A stretch of DNA of 64,000 nt from NCBI RefSeq assembly GCF_014203355.1, contig NZ_JACHIR010000001.1:7194038-7258037 (forward strand). Direction: 5' to 3'. Positions 59,735 to 64,000 of the stretch are shown piece by piece (positions within the stretch are counted from its first letter, which is position 1; every line of letters begins with the position of its first letter). The stretch is from Kutzneria kofuensis (lineage in GTDB: Bacteria; Actinomycetota; Actinomycetes; Mycobacteriales; Pseudonocardiaceae). The notes under the pieces were generated by a model. That model was not told where the DNA came from and did not search any database. It saw nothing but the letters and a program-made list of their open reading frames with translations. Made by a program: the position numbers and the translations under genes.

Positions 59735-61159
59735 TCACTTCCGGCGCGGCGGGCCGGCGATGACCTGGAGCTCGGTGAAGCCGTACAGCCCCCACGGGCC
59801 GTTCTCGACGCCGAGCCCGCTCCACTTGTGCCCGCCGAAGGGCAGGTGCGGCCGCACGCCGGCGCCATGGCTGTTGATGGACACCTGGCCGCTGTCGATG
59901 TCGGCGGCCAGGGTCAGGGCGCGGTCGGGGTCGCCGGACCAGACGGACGCGGTGAGGCCGTAGTTGGTCCGGTTGGCGCGGGCGACGGCGTCGGCTTCGT
60001 CACGGTAGGAGAGAACCGGCAGCACGGGGCCGAACTGCTCCTCGTCGACGATGCGGATGCCGTCGTCGACACCGTCGAGGATGGTGGGGGCGTAGAAGTA
60101 GCCGGGGCGGTCGAGCGGAGCGCCGCCGGTGACGGCGCGGGCGCCGTGGTGCAGGGCGTCGGAGACGAGAGTGGTCACGCGGTCGAACTGCGGACGGTTG
60201 TTGATCGGACCGAGCTGTGCGCCGTCCACCGTCCCGTCGTCGACCTTGATCGACGCGGCGATGCCGGCGAGGGCCTCCACCAGATCGGCGTGGATGCTCT
60301 CGTGGGCGTAGACCCGTTTCACGGCCAGGCAGACCTGGCCGTTGTTGCGGAACGCGCCCCAGAAAAGCTGCGGCGCGATCTCGGCCACGTCGACGTCGGG
60401 CAACACGATCGCGGGATCGTTGCCGCCGAGCTCCAGCGTCACCCGCTTCAGGTCGTCGGCGGCGGAGGCGGCCACCTTCTTGCCCGTCGCGGTGGAACCG
60501 GTGAAGCTGACCTTGCGGGGCACCGGATGCGCCACCATCGCGGCGCCGAGCGGGTCCCGGCCCGTGACGACGCTGAGCACCCCGTCCGGGAACACCCCGC
60601 GCAGCGCCTGGCCCAGGGCCAGCGTGGCCAGCGGCGTGAACGGAGAAGGCTTGAGGACGATCGTGTTGCCGGCGCGCAGGGCCGGCGCGATCTTCCAGGC
60701 GGCCAGGGCGAGCGGGAAGTTCCACGGGGTGATGGCGGCGACGACGCCCAGCGGCCGGCGGACCACCTCCTGGTACGCCTCGGCGTCGTCCTGGATCACC
60801 TCCCGCGGCACCTCGAGGTCGGCGTAGTAGCGCAGCCAGGCCGCGGCCGCCCAGACCTCCTCCGCCGCTTCGTTGATCGGCTTGCCCTGCTCCGCGGTGA
60901 GCACGGGCGCCAGCTCGCCGGCCCGCTGCTCGACGGCGTCGGCGGCCGCACGCAGGGCCGCGCGCCGCGCGCCCTCGTCCCGCCGCCAGTGCTGGAAGGC
61001 GTTCTGCGCCGTGGCGAAGACGGAATCCAACGCCTTGTCGCCGATCTGGGGCGCCTGCGCGAACACCTCCCCGGTGGCGGGGTTGACGACGTCGAAGGCG
61101 CCGTCGGCGGCGAAGTCGAGCGCGTCCGCGGACACGATGTCGGCGATGGCGGAGGCCAT
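59735..61159 (-). CDS. NAD(P)-dependent aldehyde dehydrogenase
   Basis: A 474-residue ALDH. The substrate channel has ITPWNFPLALAAWKIAPALR, the cofactor Gly motif FTGSTATGKKVAA, the general base Glu in VTLELGGNDP and the nucleophile Cys in NNGQVCLAVKR. It oxidises an aldehyde to an acid. It lies 24 bases downstream of an aryl-alcohol-type dehydrogenase on the same strand, so the two probably act in sequence (alcohol to aldehyde to acid), as benzyl alcohol and benzaldehyde dehydrogenases do. Confidence 0.93.
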   Translation of the reverse strand: MASAIADIVSADALDFAADGAFDVVNPATGEVFAQAPQIGDKALDSVFATAQNAFQHWRRDEGARRAALRAAADAVEQRAGELAPVLTAEQGKPINEAAEEVWAAAAWLRYYADLEVPREVIQDDAEAYQEVVRRPLGVVAAITPWNFPLALAAWKIAPALRAGNTIVLKPSPFTPLATLALGQALRGVFPDGVLSVVTGRDPLGAAMVAHPVPRKVSFTGSTATGKKVAASAADDLKRVTLELGGNDPAIVLPDVDVAEIAPQLFWGAFRNNGQVCLAVKRVYAHESIHADLVEALAGIAASIKVDDGTVDGAQLGPINNRPQFDRVTTLVSDALHHGARAVTGGAPLDRPGYFYAPTILDGVDDGIRIVDEEQFGPVLPVLSYRDEADAVARANRTNYGLTASVWSGDPDRALTLAADIDSGQVSINSHGAGVRPHLPFGGHKWSGLGVENGPWGLYGFTELQVIAGPPRRK

Positions 61160-61183
61160 TGTGTGCTCCTTGTGGGGGCGTTG

Positions 61184-62263
61184 TCAGGGCAACAGAACGG
61201 GTTTGATCGTCGCGCCGGAAAGTGAGTCCGCCTCGGCCGCGTCGATGCCGGCCAGCGGGTAGGTGCGGATGAGCCGGTCGAACGGGAACCGGCCGTCCCG
61301 CCAGAACCCGATCAGCCGCGGGATGAAGACCTTCGGCACCGCGCTGCCTTCGAGGACGTAGGTGACCGTCCGCCCGGCCAGCTTCGACGGCGGCACCGTC
61401 AGCAGCCCGGGGCCGACGCCGGCCAGGACCGCCTTGCCGCGCCGCCCGAGCACCGCGATCGCGTCGCCGATGACCTTCTCGACCGCCGTCGTCTCGAAGC
61501 TGAAGTCCATTCCCGCCACCTCGGCGGTGATGTCGCCGTCGCCACCCCGGACGATGCGGGTGGCGCCCAGCTCCTTCGCCACGTCCAGGCGGGATTCGAG
61601 GAGATCGACCACGACGATGTCGCGCGCCCCGGCGAGCTTGGCCGCCATCACCGCCGCGAGCCCCACCGCGCCCGCGCCGAAGACGGCGATCGACTGCCCC
61701 GGGGCGAGCCGCATCTCGTTGAGCACGGCACCGGCGCCGGTCTGCATGCCGCAGCCCAGTGGGCCCAGCAGTTCCAGCGGGAGCTCGGGATCGACCACGA
61801 CGACGTCCCGTTCCGAGGCCACCGCGTGCCGGGCGAAGGAGGACTGGCCGAACCACCGATTGCGCACCGGGCCACCCGCGCTGTCGGTCGCGCCGGTGCT
61901 GCCATCGGGATAGCCGCCGCTGACGTTCCGTACGGTGAACTCCTCGCAGTACGCGGGGGCTCCCAGCAGGCATTCGCGGCACGTCCCGCAGGAGGCGAAG
62001 CTCAGCACCACGTGGTCGCCGGTCCGTACGCCGCTGACCGCCGCGCCGACCGCCGTCACGATGCCGCTGCCCTCATGCCCCAGCACCACCGGCGCCAGCG
62101 CCGCGGCCATCGCCGGGTCGCGCAGGATTAGGTCGGTGTGGCACATGCCGACGCCGGCGATCTCCACCAGCACCTCGTCCGGCCGGAGGTCGGCGAGAGT
62201 GATCTCCTCCAGGGAAAAGCCCTGGTCGAAGGAGCGGAGCACCGCCGCCCGGGTTGTCGTCAC
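61184..62263 (-). CDS. Zinc-dependent aryl-alcohol-type dehydrogenase
   Basis: A 359-residue MDR alcohol dehydrogenase. Catalytic zinc ligands are in GVGMCHTDLI and GHEGSGIV; the structural zinc site is SCGTCRECLLGAPAYC. The NAD fold has FGAGAVGLAAVMAAKLAG and an acidic VVDLLESR, favouring NAD. The NRWFGQSSFARHA stretch is typical of benzyl/aryl-alcohol dehydrogenases. GTG 62263 is chosen because GAGAGG lies six bases upstream. Operon with the aldehyde dehydrogenase; divergent from a Crp-like regulator. Confidence 0.92.
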   Translation of the reverse strand: MTTTRAAVLRSFDQGFSLEEITLADLRPDEVLVEIAGVGMCHTDLILRDPAMAAALAPVVLGHEGSGIVTAVGAAVSGVRTGDHVVLSFASCGTCRECLLGAPAYCEEFTVRNVSGGYPDGSTGATDSAGGPVRNRWFGQSSFARHAVASERDVVVVDPELPLELLGPLGCGMQTGAGAVLNEMRLAPGQSIAVFGAGAVGLAAVMAAKLAGARDIVVVDLLESRLDVAKELGATRIVRGGDGDITAEVAGMDFSFETTAVEKVIGDAIAVLGRRGKAVLAGVGPGLLTVPPSKLAGRTVTYVLEGSAVPKVFIPRLIGFWRDGRFPFDRLIRTYPLAGIDAAEADSLSGATIKPVLLP

Positions 62264-62404
62264 CGCATGCCTCTCGTTCGCGGATGCATGCATACCGTAT
62301 CCACGGCGACACCGGGGCAGCACCACGCCGCGGCCGGGCGGGCAAAGCCTTCGTCACCAACCGACGTCTACCGTGGTTGCGCACACAACGAGGGGGCGGC
62401 CCAC

Positions 62405-63076
62405 ATGATTCCGGCCCGGGGGAGCCTGCTGTCCTACCTGTCCGAAGCCGACCGGAAGCACCTGCTCACCGGCGGGGTGCGGCGGGTGTTCGCGGCCGAC
62501 GAGGTGCTGATCCGGGAGGACGACCCGTCGGACTTCCTGCACGTGATCGTGGCGGGCTGGGTCCGGGTGTCGACGCTGCTGGCGGACGGGCGCGAGCTGG
62601 TCTACGCCTTGAGAGGCCCGGGTGACGTGCTGGGGGAGTTGGCCGCGCTGCACGGCTGGGAGCGCACGGCGTCGGTGCGGAGCCTGGAGCCGACGACGGT
62701 GGTGCAGCTGACCGCCGCCCAGTTCCAGGCGTGCCTGCGAACCCGGCCGGAGATCGCCATCGCGGTGATCAAGTCGCTGGCCGTGCGGCTGCGTGAGGCG
62801 GAACAGGCCCGTGTCGGCTCGGTGGAGCTGGACATCAGCCACCGCCTGGCCCGCCACCTGGCCGTCCTGATGTCCGAACGCGGCCGTCCCACGGCCGACG
62901 GCATCGCCATCGACACGCCCTTCACGCAGGAGGAGATCGCCAGCCAGCTCGGTGCCTCCCGACGGGCCGTCGCCCGCGCGATGGCGATGCTGCGGGCCCG
63001 CGGCGTGCTGACCACCGGTCGCCGCCGCATCGTCGTCGGCCGGCCGGACGTGCTGAGGTCGCTGGCCCGCATGTGA
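62405..63076 (+). CDS. Crp/Fnr-family transcriptional regulator
   Basis: A 223-residue regulator with an N-terminal cyclic-nucleotide-binding-like beta barrel (LIREDDPSDFLHVIVAGWVRV, LRGPGDVLGELAALHG) and a C-terminal winged helix (FTQEEIASQLGASRRAVARAMAML). No iron-sulfur cysteines of the Fnr type are present. ATG 62405 follows GAGGGGGCGG. It is divergent from the alcohol/aldehyde dehydrogenase genes across 141 bases, which makes them probable targets; the ligand is unknown. Confidence 0.9.
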   Translation: MIPARGSLLSYLSEADRKHLLTGGVRRVFAADEVLIREDDPSDFLHVIVAGWVRVSTLLADGRELVYALRGPGDVLGELAALHGWERTASVRSLEPTTVVQLTAAQFQACLRTRPEIAIAVIKSLAVRLREAEQARVGSVELDISHRLARHLAVLMSERGRPTADGIAIDTPFTQEEIASQLGASRRAVARAMAMLRARGVLTTGRRRIVVGRPDVLRSLARM

Positions 63077-63167
63077 GCCACATGGCACGTTCGCCCCGTG
63101 TCACACGGCACTGTGCCGGATCCCCGCCCGACGCATGCTGACTTCGCCGTCAAAGGGAGGGGAGATC

Positions 63168-63215
63168 ATGGAGAGTCACGTCATCGTGCTCATCGCGGGA
63201 ATCGTCAGGGGCTGA
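63168..63215 (+). CDS. Possible 15-aa peptide
   Basis: A very short frame (MESHVIVLIAGIVRG) starting five bases behind a strong GGGAGGGGAG ribosome site and ending at TGA. The frame overlaps the end of the convergent NUDIX gene by 11 bases. The ribosome site is the only support; it may be chance. Confidence 0.3.
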   Translation: MESHVIVLIAGIVRG

Positions 63216-63780
63216 CCGGATTGCCGAGCAGGTGGGCGGCGTGCGGCGCGACCAACGCCGTGCCGACACGGCCCCGGGCCACCTCCTGCGCGCTCGCGGA
63301 CAACACCGTGTGCACACGGGGATCCGCCGCCAGCGCGAGGAGTCGGTCCCGCACCGGGCTCACCAGGTCGTAGAACTCGAAGCCCCGCAGCTCCAGCGTC
63401 GAGCACTCGACCTCCGTCCGTAACCGATCGAAGCTCAGGTTCTGGCCGGGCACCCCGAGCTCGGCCAGAACCTCGGCGAGCACGCGCCGCAGGCACTCCT
63501 CCCCGTCCTCGCGGTACGCCCCGCTGGAGAACCACCGCACGAAGCCCTCGACCGATCGCGTCGGCAGGGACCCACGCAGGTGATGGTCGTTGTCGCCGGC
63601 GAAGCCCAACCGCCCCAGCACATCCGCCGCCGGCCCCGCGTACCGGATCACGCCCCCGGGTGGCGCGAACGCCCCCGGCCGGGTCTTCGACTCCACCAGC
63701 ACGATCCGGTCGTCCTCACGGACCCGTAGCACCGCCGCGCAGCACACCCGGACCGGCCGCGCCCGTCGTTGCCAGAACAC
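63205..63780 (-). CDS. NUDIX-fold protein, SMODS-associated-like
   Basis: A 191-residue protein. RPGAFAPPGGVIRY, then LRGSLPTRSVEGFVRWFSSG, and a NUDIX-like helix REDGEECLRRVLAEVLAELG resemble the SMODS-associated NUDIX family, which lies near nucleotide-second-messenger (CBASS-like) defence genes. The NUDIX box is divergent and the catalytic REUxEE pattern is incomplete. No CD-NTase is visible within the window, but the sequence ends 220 bases upstream of this gene's start. Family assignment is by eye. Confidence 0.6.
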   Translation of the reverse strand: MFWQRRARPVRVCCAAVLRVREDDRIVLVESKTRPGAFAPPGGVIRYAGPAADVLGRLGFAGDNDHHLRGSLPTRSVEGFVRWFSSGAYREDGEECLRRVLAEVLAELGVPGQNLSFDRLRTEVECSTLELRGFEFYDLVSPVRDRLLALAADPRVHTVLSASAQEVARGRVGTALVAPHAAHLLGNPVSP

Positions 63781-63921
63781 GCTCCACCTCCGTCCGAGTG
63801 AACGCCGCGGCCTGCCGGACGGGCCGCTCCTAGCATCGAAGTGGATGGTCGCGTGGCCGCCGCGCCGGAACTGGCCAGATCCTGGCCGTGTTGAGCCGGT
63901 TCCGGCCGAAGGGGGAGGGCA

Positions 63922-64000
63922 TGACCGAGCTCGACCTGATCCGCGAGTTCACCACCCTGCGCCGGGGCCGCGGCCTGCACCGCCCGGACGTGCACAAGCG
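63922..64000 (+). CDS. Unknown protein, 3' partial
   Basis: ATG 63922 behind an excellent AGGGGGAGGG site opens a frame (MTELDLIREFTTLRRGRGLH, then RPDVHKR) that runs off the window. The LRRGRGLH pattern recurs at the start of uncharacterised actinobacterial proteins, possibly regulators. Too little is visible to assign a function. It is divergent from the NUDIX gene. Confidence 0.55.

Noticed and set aside
60000-61982. 660-residue minus-strand frame spanning the dehydrogenase pair
   Set aside because: Runs out of frame through two well-supported genes with intact catalytic residues.

Overview
The window is high-GC actinobacterial DNA. Actinomycete traits include GTG/TTG starts, ATGA and GTGA gene overlaps, a KorA/KorB-type 2-oxoacid:ferredoxin oxidoreductase, AfsR/SARP and LuxR-ATPase regulators, an SSS-type sensor kinase, and a protein O-mannosyltransferase. 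The mix of genes suggests a member of the Pseudonocardiales, but the species cannot be named from the sequence. No tRNA, rRNA or CRISPR array was seen.

Layout. (1) 1-12.7 kb: a type VII secretion-linked module. It consists of a giant (>3,295 aa, 5'-truncated) multidomain protein with two tandem Fic domains, three degenerate metalloprotease-like repeats and a caspase-like Cys/His region, then a small T7SS-associated protein, then a 744-aa protein with a possible ADP-ribosyltransferase-like C-terminus. (2) 12.8-15.9 kb: mobile DNA. A complete IS701-family element has 22-bp terminal repeats and a TTAG target duplication. Next to it is a DUF222/HNH nuclease gene bracketed by two 108-bp inverted, self-complementary repeats. 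(3) 16.2-21.6 kb: signalling genes, namely a small membrane protein, an SSS sensor kinase with a NarL-type regulator, an IclR operon with two small proteins, and a receiver-only regulator. (4) 22.1-40.1 kb: a probable terpene (perhaps diterpene) gene cluster. It holds a prenyl diphosphate synthase, ispH, dxs, dxr, ispG, korA, korB and a class I terpene synthase in one direction, followed by a tandem pair of LuxR-ATPase regulators, an IclR regulator and a divergent cytochrome P450.

(5) 40.2-48.6 kb: protein mannosyltransferase, an asparagine/arginine-hydroxylase-like oxygenase, a SARP/AfsR regulator, and an operon of SpoIIE phosphatase, CHASE3-type kinase and response regulator. (6) 48.8-56.0 kb: secreted trypsin-like protein, a zinc-ribbon membrane protein and a 107-aa partner that share a 23-residue motif, a second zinc-ribbon membrane protein, trpF, a VOC protein, a Tat-exported epoxide hydrolase and a MarR regulator. 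(7) 56.5-63.1 kb: a cobalt-type nitrile hydratase operon, an MFS exporter, and an aryl-alcohol/aldehyde dehydrogenase pair with a divergent Crp-like regulator. (8) 63.2-64 kb: a NUDIX protein resembling the SMODS-associated family, and the start of an unknown gene.

How the genes work together. In the terpene cluster, Dxs, Dxr, IspG and IspH cover four of the seven MEP-pathway steps, and the prenyltransferase and cyclase use the product. IspG and IspH are iron-sulfur enzymes that need low-potential electrons. The KorAB pair is translationally coupled to ispG and could supply them as reduced ferredoxin. The P450 would then oxidise the hydrocarbon. The T7SS module looks like a contact or secreted toxin system rather than metabolism.
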